A stretch of DNA of 64,000 bases from an uncultured Candidatus Melainabacteria bacterium (GCA_934726055.1 CAKVCZ010000001.1:186001-250000); one strand, 5' to 3'; counted from the stretch's first letter, positions 43,114-51,894 are shown. The notes: generated by a model not told the origin, from the sequence alone. Numbers and translations are program-made.

Positions 43114-43863
43114 TTACTTTCTACATTCAGGAGAAGCTGTCCAATCCAATTTATCAGGACAATCCAAATAATCCATATTTTCTCTAAATATAACCCAAGC
43201 AGTGCAAGTGGACATCTTATAAAATGGTGCAGAGTATGGAGTATCTGTATTTGGGTTACATCCTAACTTAAACGTTTGATTTGCACCTTGCAACCCAAAT
43301 GGAATAATACCTTCTGTTGTTATAAAAAATTGAAATATATCTCTACCGTACGATTTTGCATCTATATTTAATAATAAATCAACTTCACCACAAACTTTTT
43401 TATCATTAAAGAAAGAGTTATTAGCACAATTTGAATCAATAGTAGAAAAACCTAAAATATAACCGTTTGCTAAAACAACATACGCAAAAGTAGAATCATC
43501 CGATATGTTTCTATAACAATTGTTTCTCGTATATTCTATTCCTTGACCAATACAATTTACACCAATATGTAAATATGGTCTAAAATAATTTGCCAAAAGA
43601 ACACTCTTTTGAGCTTGAGGTAAACTGTTACCTAAATTCCAATTAATAGGACTTTCTCTGTTTATAACTGCTAATTCATAGGCATTATTTAAAATACTAT
43701 AATTATTACGCACAGCTGTTACAATATGCTTTCTGTGAGAATTATTAGAAAGAGTTACTATTGTTAAAGTTGCAACAATACCCAACACCGCCATTGCAAT
43801 AAGAGCTTCACTTAAAGTAAAAGCCTTTTTTAAAAATTTTCTCTCATGAAATATATTAACCAA
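43114..43863 (-). CDS. Type IV prepilin-like protein
   Basis: A 249-residue pseudopilin. A short basic leader (ERKFLKK) is followed by AFTLSEALIAMAVLGIVATL, the prepilin peptidase and N-methylation motif with Glu5 present; the residue before the mature Phe is Ala rather than the usual Gly. The rest is a Cys-containing globular region (eight or more cysteines, including NCIGQG, NNCYRN and CTAWVIF). Such large pseudopilins are common in the suspected lineage. The start is TTG 43863 with GGAAAG upstream, as no ATG precedes the motif. It is encoded between clpX and polA, 26 and 23 bases away, so probably cotranscribed. Confidence 0.85.
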   Translation of the reverse strand: MVNIFHERKFLKKAFTLSEALIAMAVLGIVATLTIVTLSNNSHRKHIVTAVRNNYSILNNAYELAVINRESPINWNLGNSLPQAQKSVLLANYFRPYLHIGVNCIGQGIEYTRNNCYRNISDDSTFAYVVLANGYILGFSTIDSNCANNSFFNDKKVCGEVDLLLNIDAKSYGRDIFQFFITTEGIIPFGLQGANQTFKLGCNPNTDTPYSAPFYKMSTCTAWVIFRENMDYLDCPDKLDWTASPECRK

Positions 43864-43889
43864 TATATCTTTCCCATCTTGAGCTATTA

Positions 43890-45209
43890 TTACGCAATAA
43901 CTTCTTTAAGTTTTTTATCCTTTTTATTTGGAAGTTGAATTAACTCAGCCTTATTTCTGTTTTCAACCATTTCTTTTGTAATTGTGAAAGTTTTTACGTT
44001 TTCTTTAGTCGGAACATCATACATAATATCCAACATTAATTCTTCCACGATAGAACGTAATGCTCTTGCACCTGTTTTACGTTTTATAGCCTCTTTTGCA
44101 ATTTCTTCTATTGCTTCAGGTTCAAATTCCAAATCAACGCCATCCATTTTTAACAAGCATTGATATTGTTTTATAATTGCATTTTTAGGTTCTGTTAAAA
44201 TCATTTTCAATGTTTTTTCATCTAACTGATCTAATACTGCAAATACCGGAACACGACCAATAAATTCAGGAATCAAACCGAATTTTAATAAATCCTCAGG
44301 TTGAAGTTTTTTCAACATTTTTGATTCGGCAGCCTCTTTTTCAGCCTTTGTCATTGACGGTTTTGAACCAAAACCAACAGAAGTTCCATCATCGGAACGT
44401 CTTTCAATAATTTTATCCAAACCAACAAACGCACCACCTACAATAAATAAGATATTACTTGTATCAATTTGAATAAATTCTTGATGAGGATGTTTTCTTC
44501 CGCCTTGTGGAGGAACATTTGCAACAGTACCTTCAATCATCTTTAACAATGCTTGTTGAACACCTTCACCTGAAACATCACGGGTTATTGATGTGTTTTC
44601 AGATTTTCTGGCAATTTTATCAATTTCATCAATATAAATTATACCTGTTTCTGCTTTTTTAGCATCAAATTCAGCATTTTGATACAATCTTAATAAGATA
44701 TTTTCAACATCATCACCAACGTATCCTGCTTCTGTAAGCGTTGTAGCATCAGCAACGGCAAAAGGAACATCCAACAACTTTGCTAAAGTCTGTGCCAACA
44801 AAGTTTTTCCGCTACCGGTTGGACCAACCAGCAAAATATTTGATTTTTGAATTTCAACTTGATTGCTGTCTTTACCTTCTAACTTGTTATGACGTAAACG
44901 TTTGTAGTGATTATATACTGAAACTGCAAGCACTTTTTTCGCATCATCCTGACCAACAATATGTTCATCTAAATATGCTTTAATCTCATGAGGTTTTGGA
45001 ATAGGTTTTTCATTTGTATCTGAACTTACTGTGCCTTCAGAATTTTCTTTTTCTTTATTTTCAAAAAATTCTTCATCCAAAATTTCATTACAAAGTTCAA
45101 CACATTCGTCGCAAATATAAACCTCAGGTCCGGCAATCAATTTTTTTACCTGATCTTGGGTTTTCCCGCAAAATGAACACTTCAATCTGCTATCATCGTG
45201 CTTTGCCAT
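43890..45209 (-). CDS. clpX: ClpX, ATP-dependent unfoldase of ClpXP
   Basis: A 439-residue AAA+ unfoldase that feeds proteins to ClpP. The N-terminal C4 zinc domain (CSFCGKTQ ... ICDECVELC) lies at about residues 11-40. Walker A is VGPTGSGKTLLAQTLA near residue 128, Walker B is IIYIDEIDKI, and the pore, sensor and IGRVPV segments follow. It lies 9 bases after clpP, in the conserved order tig-clpP-clpX. Confidence 0.98.
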   Translation of the reverse strand: MAKHDDSRLKCSFCGKTQDQVKKLIAGPEVYICDECVELCNEILDEEFFENKEKENSEGTVSSDTNEKPIPKPHEIKAYLDEHIVGQDDAKKVLAVSVYNHYKRLRHNKLEGKDSNQVEIQKSNILLVGPTGSGKTLLAQTLAKLLDVPFAVADATTLTEAGYVGDDVENILLRLYQNAEFDAKKAETGIIYIDEIDKIARKSENTSITRDVSGEGVQQALLKMIEGTVANVPPQGGRKHPHQEFIQIDTSNILFIVGGAFVGLDKIIERRSDDGTSVGFGSKPSMTKAEKEAAESKMLKKLQPEDLLKFGLIPEFIGRVPVFAVLDQLDEKTLKMILTEPKNAIIKQYQCLLKMDGVDLEFEPEAIEEIAKEAIKRKTGARALRSIVEELMLDIMYDVPTKENVKTFTITKEMVENRNKAELIQLPNKKDKKLKEVIA

Positions 45210-45218
45210 TTTTCTCTC

Positions 45219-45809
45219 CTATTTTACAGCATCTCTTGATACTACTTTATCAATCATACCATATTCTAAAGCTTCTGCAGGGGTCATGATATAATCACGA
45301 TCTGTATCTTTTTCAATTTTCTTGATTGATTGCCCTGTATTTGATGCCAAAATTTCATTTAATGATTTTTTAATTCTTATAATTTCAGCTGCTTGAATTT
45401 CAATATCGGTAGCTTGACCTTGAGCACCACCTAAAGGTTGGTGAATTAACACTCTTGAATGAGGTAAAGCCATTCTCTTACCTTTTGTACCTGAAGATAA
45501 TAAGAATGCACCCATTGATGCAGCTTGACCTAAACAAATTGTAGATACATCTGCTCTGATATGTTGCATTGTATCATAAATTGCAAAACCTGCTGTAACA
45601 GAACCTCCAGGGCTATTAATGTACAACATAATATCTTTTTCAGGATTTTCACTATCCAATAACAATAATTGTGCTACAACTAAGTTTGCAACCATATCGT
45701 CAATTTGTGTGCCTAAAAAGATAATTCTTTCTCTTAATAATCTTGAGAAGATATCGAATGAACGTTCACCTCTGCTTGATTGTTCAATTACTACAGGTAC
45801 GAAACTCAT
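45219..45809 (-). CDS. clpP: ClpP protease subunit
   Basis: The 196-residue serine protease of the Clp system. The catalytic serine is in GQAASMGAFLL near residue 99, the histidine in PHSRVLIHQPLGG near 124, and the aspartate in the EKDTDRDYIM segment. I choose ATG 45809 (MSFVPVVIEQSSRGERSFD) because AAGGAA lies before it and the family begins there; an in-frame ATG at 45833 adds eight atypical residues. Confidence 0.97.
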   Translation of the reverse strand: MSFVPVVIEQSSRGERSFDIFSRLLRERIIFLGTQIDDMVANLVVAQLLLLDSENPEKDIMLYINSPGGSVTAGFAIYDTMQHIRADVSTICLGQAASMGAFLLSSGTKGKRMALPHSRVLIHQPLGGAQGQATDIEIQAAEIIRIKKSLNEILASNTGQSIKKIEKDTDRDYIMTPAEALEYGMIDKVVSRDAVK

Positions 45810-45872
45810 TTTTAAATTTCCTTTCTTATACAAATATTATAGTTTACTTTTTTAAAATTTTTCCAATTAAGC

Positions 45873-47174
45873 CTAAGCTTTTGCCGGAACATAGTTTAAG
45901 TTATTGTTTTCAATTAAGAAATTAGTAACTTTTTCGCTTAAAATTTGTTGAGAAATAGAACTCAACATGTTTGGATTCATAGCCAATTGTTTCATCAATT
46001 CGTTTCTGTCCAAACCGTACATTGCTTGCATTTCATCAACTTTTGATTTCATATCATCAGGTTCAAGTGAAATGTTTTCTAATTTTGCAATTTTATCAAT
46101 AACTAAAGTATTTTTAATTCTTTTCAACGCATCTTCTTTTGTTGAATTCAAAATCATTTCTTCACCTTGATTTTCAACAGCTTGTTCATAAGTGAAACCT
46201 TGTTGTGCAAGTCTGTGTTTATATTCGTTTAACAAAACTTCTTGTTCTCTGTCAATCATAGATTGTTGAATATCAATTTCTACATTACCAACAATTTTAT
46301 CAACAACAGCAGCTTCAGCAGAACGTTTATCCCTTTCTTCTTTATCTTTTTGTAAGAAATTTTTGATATCGTCTTTTAGTGCATCTACTGTATCAAAACC
46401 AAGTTTTTTAGCAAATTCTTCGTTTAATTCAGGTCTTACTCTTTGTTTAATTTCGTGAATTTTAATTTTGAATGTTGCAGGAGCACCTTTTAATTTTTCT
46501 TCGTGGTATTCTTCAGGGAATGTTACATTGATGTCAAATTCTTCATCAACTGAATGACCAACAAGTTGTTCTGCAAAACCAGGAATAAATCTTGAATGAG
46601 CCAAATCTAATGTATAGTTTTTACCATCACCATGCTCAATTTTTTCACCATTTGAAAAACCTTCAAAATCAAATTTTACTAAATCATCTGCTTTAGCAGG
46701 TCTATCTACAACAATTTCGTACGTTGCAGCTCTATCGAGCATATTTTCTAAAGATTTTTCGTATGCATCTTCCGGAATTACATATTCCTCAACATCAACT
46801 GAAATGCCTTTATATTCTTTTAATTCAAATTCAGGTCTTACTTCAACTTTTGCAACTATTTTTAAGTCTTCACCTACGTTGTAATCGTAAGATTCAACAG
46901 TTGGTTGAGCAATTACATCTAAATCATTCTCTTTGATTACTTGTTGAAAAACTCTTGGCAACAATGCTTCAAGTGCTTCATATTTAATTCTGTCTGCACC
47001 AACATGTTGTTCTACAACATTTCTTGGAGCTTTACCTTTTCTAAATCCCGGAATATTGATGTGTTGAGAGATTCTCATAGAAGCTTTATTATATGCTTCA
47101 ACCGCATCTTTTGCCGGAAATTCAATGTTCATCTTAACTAAATTGTGTTCTTGTTTTTCTAATTCAATTTTCAT
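45873..47174 (-). CDS. tig: Trigger factor (ribosome-associated chaperone)
   Basis: A 433-residue chaperone and peptidyl-prolyl isomerase acting at the ribosome exit. The ribosome-binding loop (IPGFRKGKAPRNVVEQ) is near residue 40. The FKBP-like domain (LVKFDFEGFSNGEKIEHG) spans about 150-240, and the C-terminal chaperone arms follow. ATG 47174 has AAGGTGA before it; the in-frame GTG at 47183 lies within that site. First gene of tig-clpP-clpX. Confidence 0.96.
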   Translation of the reverse strand: MKIELEKQEHNLVKMNIEFPAKDAVEAYNKASMRISQHINIPGFRKGKAPRNVVEQHVGADRIKYEALEALLPRVFQQVIKENDLDVIAQPTVESYDYNVGEDLKIVAKVEVRPEFELKEYKGISVDVEEYVIPEDAYEKSLENMLDRAATYEIVVDRPAKADDLVKFDFEGFSNGEKIEHGDGKNYTLDLAHSRFIPGFAEQLVGHSVDEEFDINVTFPEEYHEEKLKGAPATFKIKIHEIKQRVRPELNEEFAKKLGFDTVDALKDDIKNFLQKDKEERDKRSAEAAVVDKIVGNVEIDIQQSMIDREQEVLLNEYKHRLAQQGFTYEQAVENQGEEMILNSTKEDALKRIKNTLVIDKIAKLENISLEPDDMKSKVDEMQAMYGLDRNELMKQLAMNPNMLSSISQQILSEKVTNFLIENNNLNYVPAKA

Positions 47175-47227
47175 AATTTTCACCTTCTAATAATTACTTT
47201 TATTAAATTATACCAAGAAAAGATATG

Positions 47228-47258
47228 TTGTAAAGTTATTTACAATCTGTGGTAAAAT
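47228..47258 (+). promoter_or_regulatory. hydE promoter with Rex-like operator
   Basis: A perfect palindrome, TTGTAAA (47228-47234), four bases, TTTACAA (47239-47245), overlaps a possible -35 (TTGTAA). An extended -10 (TGG-TAAAAT) ends at 47258. The palindrome has the size and spacing of operators for the redox sensor Rex (TTGTGAA-N4-TTCACAA), differing at one base per half. Confidence 0.5.
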
Positions 47259-47273
47259 AAATTTGAGGGTAAA

Positions 47274-48296
47274 ATGGAAGAATTAATAAAAAAGGCAAAA
47301 GACACCCACAATCTTACAAAGGAAGAACTTACCGGTATATTAAAGGATTCTTCAGTAAACGAAAAACTTTTTACCGCAGCAGATGAGGTAAGAAAAAAGT
47401 ATGTTGGGGATGAAGTTCATTTGAGAGGTTTGATTGAATTTTCAAATATTTGCAAATGTAACTGTAAATATTGCGGATTTAGAAAGGATAATGACAAACT
47501 GGAGCGATACAAATTAACTCCCGAAGAAGTTATCGATTTTGCAAAAAAGGCAAGTTCATACGGATACAAAACTGTTGTTATGCAATCCGGAGAAAGTCCG
47601 CAATATAAGACAGAAGTTTTTGCTAATATAATAAGAGAAATAAAGAAATTTGACTTAGCGATTACCCTAAGCATAGGCGAGCGTTCATTTGAAGACTACA
47701 AAACTTTCAAAGAAGCAGGTGCAGACAGATTCTTAATCAGAATAGAAACAACAGATGAAGAACTTTATAAAAAAATGCATCCGAAAATGAGTTTAGAAAA
47801 CAGAAAAAGATGTTTAAAAGATTTAAAAACGCTGGGTTATGAAGTTGGAAGCGGTTGTCTTGTCGGACTTCCGGAGCAGACAATCGAATCTTTAGCAAAT
47901 GACATTTTATTTTTCAAAGAAATTGATGCCGATATGATTGGTATTGGTCCATTTATACCAAACCCTAATACTCCTTTACATGATGCAAAAGGTGGCGATT
48001 TTACATTAGCCCTAAAAGTTATGGCACTAACAAGATTATTACTTCCTACAATAAACATTCCTGCAACAACTGCAATGGAAACGCTAAATCCAAACGGAAG
48101 AATAATAGCATTACAATCAGGTGCTAATGTAGTTATGCCAAACGTTACAGAGGGAGATTACAGACGAAAATACGAAATTTATCCCGGAAAAATTTGTGTC
48201 GGAGATTCACCAAGTCATTGTAGAGGTTGCATTTCAGGAAAAATTCAAAGCATTGGAAGAACAATATCTACCGATTACGGATTTCACAAAAAGTAA
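47274..48296 (+). CDS. hydE: [FeFe]-hydrogenase maturase HydE (radical SAM)
   Basis: A 340-residue radical SAM enzyme that takes part in building the diiron H-cluster of [FeFe]-hydrogenase. The cluster motif is CKCNCKYCGFRKDN near residue 61, with LRGLIEFSNI before it, as in HydE. The segments VVMQSGESPQY, LSIGERSFEDY and VGSGCLVGLPEQTIE are typical of HydE rather than BioB or ThiH. Near the C-terminus are three cysteines in ICVGDSPSHCRGC. No hydF, hydG or hydrogenase gene is in the window. GAGGG precedes the ATG. Its promoter carries a Rex-like palindrome, consistent with redox control of hydrogen metabolism. Confidence 0.92.
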   Translation: MEELIKKAKDTHNLTKEELTGILKDSSVNEKLFTAADEVRKKYVGDEVHLRGLIEFSNICKCNCKYCGFRKDNDKLERYKLTPEEVIDFAKKASSYGYKTVVMQSGESPQYKTEVFANIIREIKKFDLAITLSIGERSFEDYKTFKEAGADRFLIRIETTDEELYKKMHPKMSLENRKRCLKDLKTLGYEVGSGCLVGLPEQTIESLANDILFFKEIDADMIGIGPFIPNPNTPLHDAKGGDFTLALKVMALTRLLLPTINIPATTAMETLNPNGRIIALQSGANVVMPNVTEGDYRRKYEIYPGKICVGDSPSHCRGCISGKIQSIGRTISTDYGFHKK

Positions 48297-48305
48297 ACAC
48301 AACAA

Positions 48306-48337
48306 GACGTAAAACCACAAACAAGAGGTTTTACGTC
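48306..48337. repeat. Hairpin after hydE
   Basis: GACGTAAAACC (48306-48316) pairs with GGTTTTACGTC (48327-48337) around a ten-base loop. No T run follows, so intrinsic termination is uncertain; it lies between convergent genes and may act as a weak terminator or RNA stabiliser. Confidence 0.6.
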
Positions 48338-48366
48338 AAGCTAAATTTATAACAATGATAAACTAA

Positions 48367-48687
48367 TTAGTACGCACAAGTTTTAACATTTCTATCAAAC
48401 TGTGATTGACAAGATGCATACTCAGTTTCAATCATTTTCAATCTTGATTGATATTGCAACATTTGCTGATCTAATCGTTTTTCAAGCAAGTGCAGACGTT
48501 CCTTCCTTGCATTAAGTTGTTTTAGAACAGGACTATCTGCTGCCAAATCCGATCCGGCAGAAACAATTTGCGATTCTTGAGAAGCCAATTCACACTTTGA
48601 TTGTGCAACCAATTGGATTTTATATTCCAAGTCCAATCTTTGTGAATTTAATGCAAACATTCTTGCCGATGCTGTTAATAAGCCCAT
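48367..48687 (-). CDS. Short 'MGLLTASAR' coiled-coil protein, 106 residues
   Basis: A minimal member of the family seen at 32739 and 50256. It begins MGLLTASARMFALNSQRLD and continues LEYKIQ, which aligns with the conserved N-terminus of the larger proteins. Its last 45 residues are a long heptad-rich helix (LHLLEKRLDQQMLQYQSRLK) ending in a short tail. The variable middle is reduced to about 20 residues. It has no signal peptide. It could be the bare helical scaffold of the family. AAAGGG lies eight bases before the ATG, directly after the stop of the preceding gene. Last gene of a five-gene operon. Confidence 0.8.
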   Translation of the reverse strand: MGLLTASARMFALNSQRLDLEYKIQLVAQSKCELASQESQIVSAGSDLAADSPVLKQLNARKERLHLLEKRLDQQMLQYQSRLKMIETEYASCQSQFDRNVKTCAY

Positions 48688-48699
48688 TTTTTTATCCCT

Positions 48700-48975
48700 T
48701 TATCTGGTTTCGTTCAGATTCTTTCCTTTTAAGAAATTGTGTTGGTTATTTTCAGCGATTAATGCTTCCATTTTGTTAAATTGATATTTATGATAATTCA
48801 ATCTATATTTAGCCATTTTCAACTTTGTTCTAATAGTCAGAGAATCTTTTATTCCTGCAATCATATCGTTGATAAAAGCTTTTAATGGATTTTTCTTAGT
48901 AAAGTAATTTTTTGCATACATAAGAAAATTCATTAATCGTTTAAGGTTAGTCTGTAAAGCTTCTACTTGGAACAT
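48700..48975 (-). CDS. Small basic helical protein, 91 residues
   Basis: A protein of no recognised family, rich in Lys and Asn and almost entirely helical (ALQTNLKRLMNFLMYAKNYF, then LKMAKYRLNYHKYQFNKM). No signal peptide or membrane helix is visible. AAAGGAG lies eight bases before the ATG, a strong ribosome binding site that supports it as a real gene. It is followed 12 bases later by the short coiled-coil protein. A chaperone for exported partners would fit its size and charge, but this is speculation. Confidence 0.75.
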   Translation of the reverse strand: MFQVEALQTNLKRLMNFLMYAKNYFTKKNPLKAFINDMIAGIKDSLTIRTKLKMAKYRLNYHKYQFNKMEALIAENNQHNFLKGKNLNETR

Positions 48976-49078
48976 AACGTTCTCCTTTTATAAACTTTAT
49001 AGATTGCCTTTCATATAGATAAAAACATGTAACTTCCTTTTATTGCCTATTTTTTAGCATGTTTGTAACATGTCTTAA

Positions 49079-49300
49079 TCATGTAGTACAATCTATTTTA
49101 TCTCCTGTAATACTCAAGAAAGCGATGTTTCTTTTCATATCCGAGTATTTCATCGGACTATTTTTTCTAAACTTTAGACATTTTGGAACTAATGTGAACA
49201 AATTGTAATAAAATTTTACAATCCAAGCCAAAGTTTTTACAAAAATATTATTAAAGAATATTTTATAAATAACAAATCTCAAATAAGTTCTTAAATCCAT
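49079..49300 (-). CDS. Possible small protein, 73 residues
   Basis: An open frame with a hydrophobic, basic N-terminal half (FVIYKIFFNNIFVKTLAWIV) and a polar end. It begins 17 bases after the stop of the 297-residue gene but lacks a ribosome binding site. It may be translated by coupling or may be chance. About 100 bases of apparently non-coding DNA separate it from the next gene. Confidence 0.4.
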   Translation of the reverse strand: MDLRTYLRFVIYKIFFNNIFVKTLAWIVKFYYNLFTLVPKCLKFRKNSPMKYSDMKRNIAFLSITGDKIDCTT

Positions 49301-49317
49301 AGTGTAAAAATCCGTAA

Positions 49318-50211
49318 TTATAAGTTTTGAATAGCTTTTGAATCTGAATCCATACCTTCTTTAAGCATTTTTCTAACGATTTCGCCTTGTGTATCCAACA
49401 TTTTGCAAACAGTTTCAATATTTCTAACCTTGTTAGAAAGGATAGTATCAGCGTTAGCCAAAATATTTTGAGAAACACTTTGATAAGCAGCAAGAGCAGC
49501 TGAGGAAGTACCTTGCATCAAGTTACCCATAACGATAGCAGGTAAACCGTATTCACCCAAGTAAGGAGCTGCTGCCGTCATGATACCACCCCATCCTGAT
49601 AAAATACCTGCAACAGGCATTACAACGTTTTCAAGACCGATACCGTAGCCGTTAGCAGAACCAACACGGTGAGCGGTAGCACTTGCTATATCTGCGATAC
49701 CACCAATAGCTGATGCTGCACCACCTGTTACGGTACCACCTGATGATGAGTTACCAAAAGCTGATGCGACAGTAGTTGCAGCAGTTCCCAAACCTGAAAG
49801 TAAACCATCAGTGATTGATGCAGCCCCACCTGTTGCAAAACCGCTAAGAGATAAACCCGCAGCACCATTTGGGAATCCTGAGTAATTACCCAAATTACCG
49901 ATACCGAAAGCTGAAGATGTACCGTTTACTTGAGCAGTTGAACCTGTAATTGGCGACCAATAAGAAGTACCCGGAATGTTAAATGATTGAGTACCGCCCA
50001 TTGTTGTCATAAAAGCTGAAGGGGCAAACAAGCTTGCAAGTTTGTACAATGCACCACCGGCAAGTTCAAAACCTGTACCTGAGCTTGCAGAACCTGACAC
50101 TGTCAAATCACGCAAACGGTCGTATGTTTCGTACAATTGAACCTTTGCATCACTTGATGCAGCACCAAATTTATTTGCTATTACCAATAATCCATCGTTT
50201 TTGTAAGACAT
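49318..50211 (-). CDS. Gly/Ala/Ser-rich protein with hydrophobic segments, 297 residues
   Basis: A protein I cannot assign. Residues about 1-45 are polar and helical, about 45-180 are Gly/Ser/Ala-rich with little charge (GNSSSGGTVTGGAASAIGG), about 185-240 hold one or two hydrophobic stretches (VVMPVAGILSGWGGIMTAAAPY), and the last 55 form an amphipathic helix (ILANADTILSNKVRNIETVC). There is no signal peptide. A secreted protein that inserts in or associates with membranes is possible; type III translocators share this general feel, but I see no family match. GAGG lies before the ATG. It is the second gene of the operon, after the 439-residue coiled-coil protein. Confidence 0.78.
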   Translation of the reverse strand: MSYKNDGLLVIANKFGAASSDAKVQLYETYDRLRDLTVSGSASSGTGFELAGGALYKLASLFAPSAFMTTMGGTQSFNIPGTSYWSPITGSTAQVNGTSSAFGIGNLGNYSGFPNGAAGLSLSGFATGGAASITDGLLSGLGTAATTVASAFGNSSSGGTVTGGAASAIGGIADIASATAHRVGSANGYGIGLENVVMPVAGILSGWGGIMTAAAPYLGEYGLPAIVMGNLMQGTSSAALAAYQSVSQNILANADTILSNKVRNIETVCKMLDTQGEIVRKMLKEGMDSDSKAIQNL

Positions 50212-50255
50212 AATTTACCTCTTCGATTATTCTATGAAATAACCTTTTCAATTTA

Positions 50256-51575
50256 CTAACTGAATGTTTTGAATGTTGATTCAACGTTCTTTTGAATAAT
50301 ACCTTTAACTGCATCCATTTCTGATGTTAGTGCCTTTTGTTCGGTATCCAGTTGTTTCAATCGCAATTCAAGCTGTCTGTCTTGTTCTTGAATAACTTTT
50401 GTTTTTGCGTTGATATCTGCCATCGCTTTTTCGTAGCATGTTACATCATAATTGTATTGATTCATCGCATCATTATATGCTTGTTCGTTTGTTACTTCTT
50501 CAGATGTTACTTTGAATTCCGTACTCATAGATTGCAACTTGATACTAGAGAATCTGCCTGAACCTGAAGCATCATCCATAATTGCATATTCTGTATTTGT
50601 AATTTGCTCTGAAATTGTACCTGTATAGTATTGGTTCAATACGCTTTGATAATCAATTGGAGAAGATATTTTTAAATCGTCAATTTTATTATCAGTACTG
50701 TGCATACAAGTTTCTAACTCTTCTTTTGTTGCAAAGTATGTTTGACCGTTCTTTTGATATACCCAAATTTGATCATCCGGTGTACCTGCTATTTTTTCAT
50801 TTTTAAAATCATGTCTAATTTGAGCTAAAGCCTCTTTTTGTTCAGGATTATTTGGATCATATAAAGATGCAGGAGAATTACCTAACATATAGTGAGGATT
50901 GTTCACTAGATTTTCTGTTGCATATTTACCTTGCATTGTAGAATCTGGAAGTGTCAAATCAAACGTAGAAGAAATATATGACACATTACCTGAATCATTT
51001 CCTGTTACTTTGTATAATTTTTCACCAGCAGGTAAGTCCGCTAAATTATTTGCTTTTAAATAATTTTTCTTTTCATCATCAGTTGCTTCAACTACAGTTG
51101 TATCTTCTTTTGTTAAGTCATCCTTTACCATTTGGAGTTTCCAACCACCATCATCTAATACTTCAATACTGCCTGGTTGATCTTTTACATTCGTTGTGTA
51201 AGACCAATCATCGCTAATATATTGAACTTGAGGATTTGAGTTCTTATTTTGAACAGCTTTAAATACATCTTGGTTATAGTAGTATGTAACCTGTGTATTG
51301 TATCTGATACCAGTTTCAGGATCAGTGTAATCACAAGATTGCAATGTTGAAATAGTAAAGTCATTATATCCATCATTGAAGGAGTATTGAACTTTAGTAT
51401 AGTCCATCATGTTTGGACATGTCGGAATAGACAAGCTTAGTTGTTGATTCCACAATGTCGCAGACTGATTTCCCAATGCTGTTCTTGCTTGGTTTATCTG
51501 TTGCCCTTCGTATTCTACGTTTGTTTTTCTTGCGGTAAGACCTAAATATCTCGCCTGTGATGCTGCCATGCCCAT
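50256..51575 (-). CDS. Coiled-coil-ended 'MGMAASQAR' family protein, 439 residues
   Basis: The largest member of the family. Its start (MGMAASQARYLGLTARKTN, then EYEGQQINQARTALGNQSA) and end (LELRLKQLDTEQKALTSEMD ... STFKTF) match the 331-residue protein at 32739 closely, while about residues 55-380 are different, rich in Asp, Asn, Thr and Tyr and beta-prone. The pattern of conserved helical termini with a variable core is that of flagellin-like or hook-like axial proteins. No signal peptide or membrane helix. AGGAG lies before the ATG. It is the first gene of a five-gene minus-strand operon that also holds the short family member. Confidence 0.83.
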   Translation of the reverse strand: MGMAASQARYLGLTARKTNVEYEGQQINQARTALGNQSATLWNQQLSLSIPTCPNMMDYTKVQYSFNDGYNDFTISTLQSCDYTDPETGIRYNTQVTYYYNQDVFKAVQNKNSNPQVQYISDDWSYTTNVKDQPGSIEVLDDGGWKLQMVKDDLTKEDTTVVEATDDEKKNYLKANNLADLPAGEKLYKVTGNDSGNVSYISSTFDLTLPDSTMQGKYATENLVNNPHYMLGNSPASLYDPNNPEQKEALAQIRHDFKNEKIAGTPDDQIWVYQKNGQTYFATKEELETCMHSTDNKIDDLKISSPIDYQSVLNQYYTGTISEQITNTEYAIMDDASGSGRFSSIKLQSMSTEFKVTSEEVTNEQAYNDAMNQYNYDVTCYEKAMADINAKTKVIQEQDRQLELRLKQLDTEQKALTSEMDAVKGIIQKNVESTFKTFS

Positions 51576-51894
51576 AGTATCATCTCCTATCTTGTTTTAT
51601 GTGCTTTGTTTAATAACTCTCTTTACTGTTTTTCTACTTTCTTATTAGTTTTACTATTTACGTTCTCTTCTTTTTTAATGACATTCGTCTAAAAGTCAAT
51701 GATAGTCATGATTATTATACGGTATGTTAACAAATTTTTACATTAATAATGCACAAAAATACTCCCTATAATGTATATAATCATTTAAATATCCTCTATT
51801 TAGTGTAGTGTTACGAATATAGTAAAATTGACATGGTACAACGATTTCGGTTATAATGTTCAAAAGGTTAGTGAGAAATAAATAGGTGAGGAAG
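51576..51894. other. Divergent intergenic region between the coiled-coil operon and the acyl-CoA synthetase gene
   Basis: About 320 AT-rich bases. The plus-strand promoter at 51828-51857 is clear. On the minus strand a TATAAT at 51719-51714 could be the -10 for the operon, with a leader of about 135 bases, but no good -35 is seen. I found no sigma-28-like motif here and no small ORF. Confidence 0.45.
51828..51857 (+). promoter_or_regulatory. Near-consensus housekeeping promoter
   Basis: TTGACA (51828-51833), an 18-base spacer and TATAAT (51852-51857) precede the acyl-CoA synthetase gene. Both hexamers are perfect, which suggests strong constitutive expression. Confidence 0.82.

Noticed and set aside
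49079..49300. 73-residue ORF as a confident gene
   Set aside because: Kept only at low confidence: it has no ribosome binding site and a composition that could arise by chance in AT-rich DNA.
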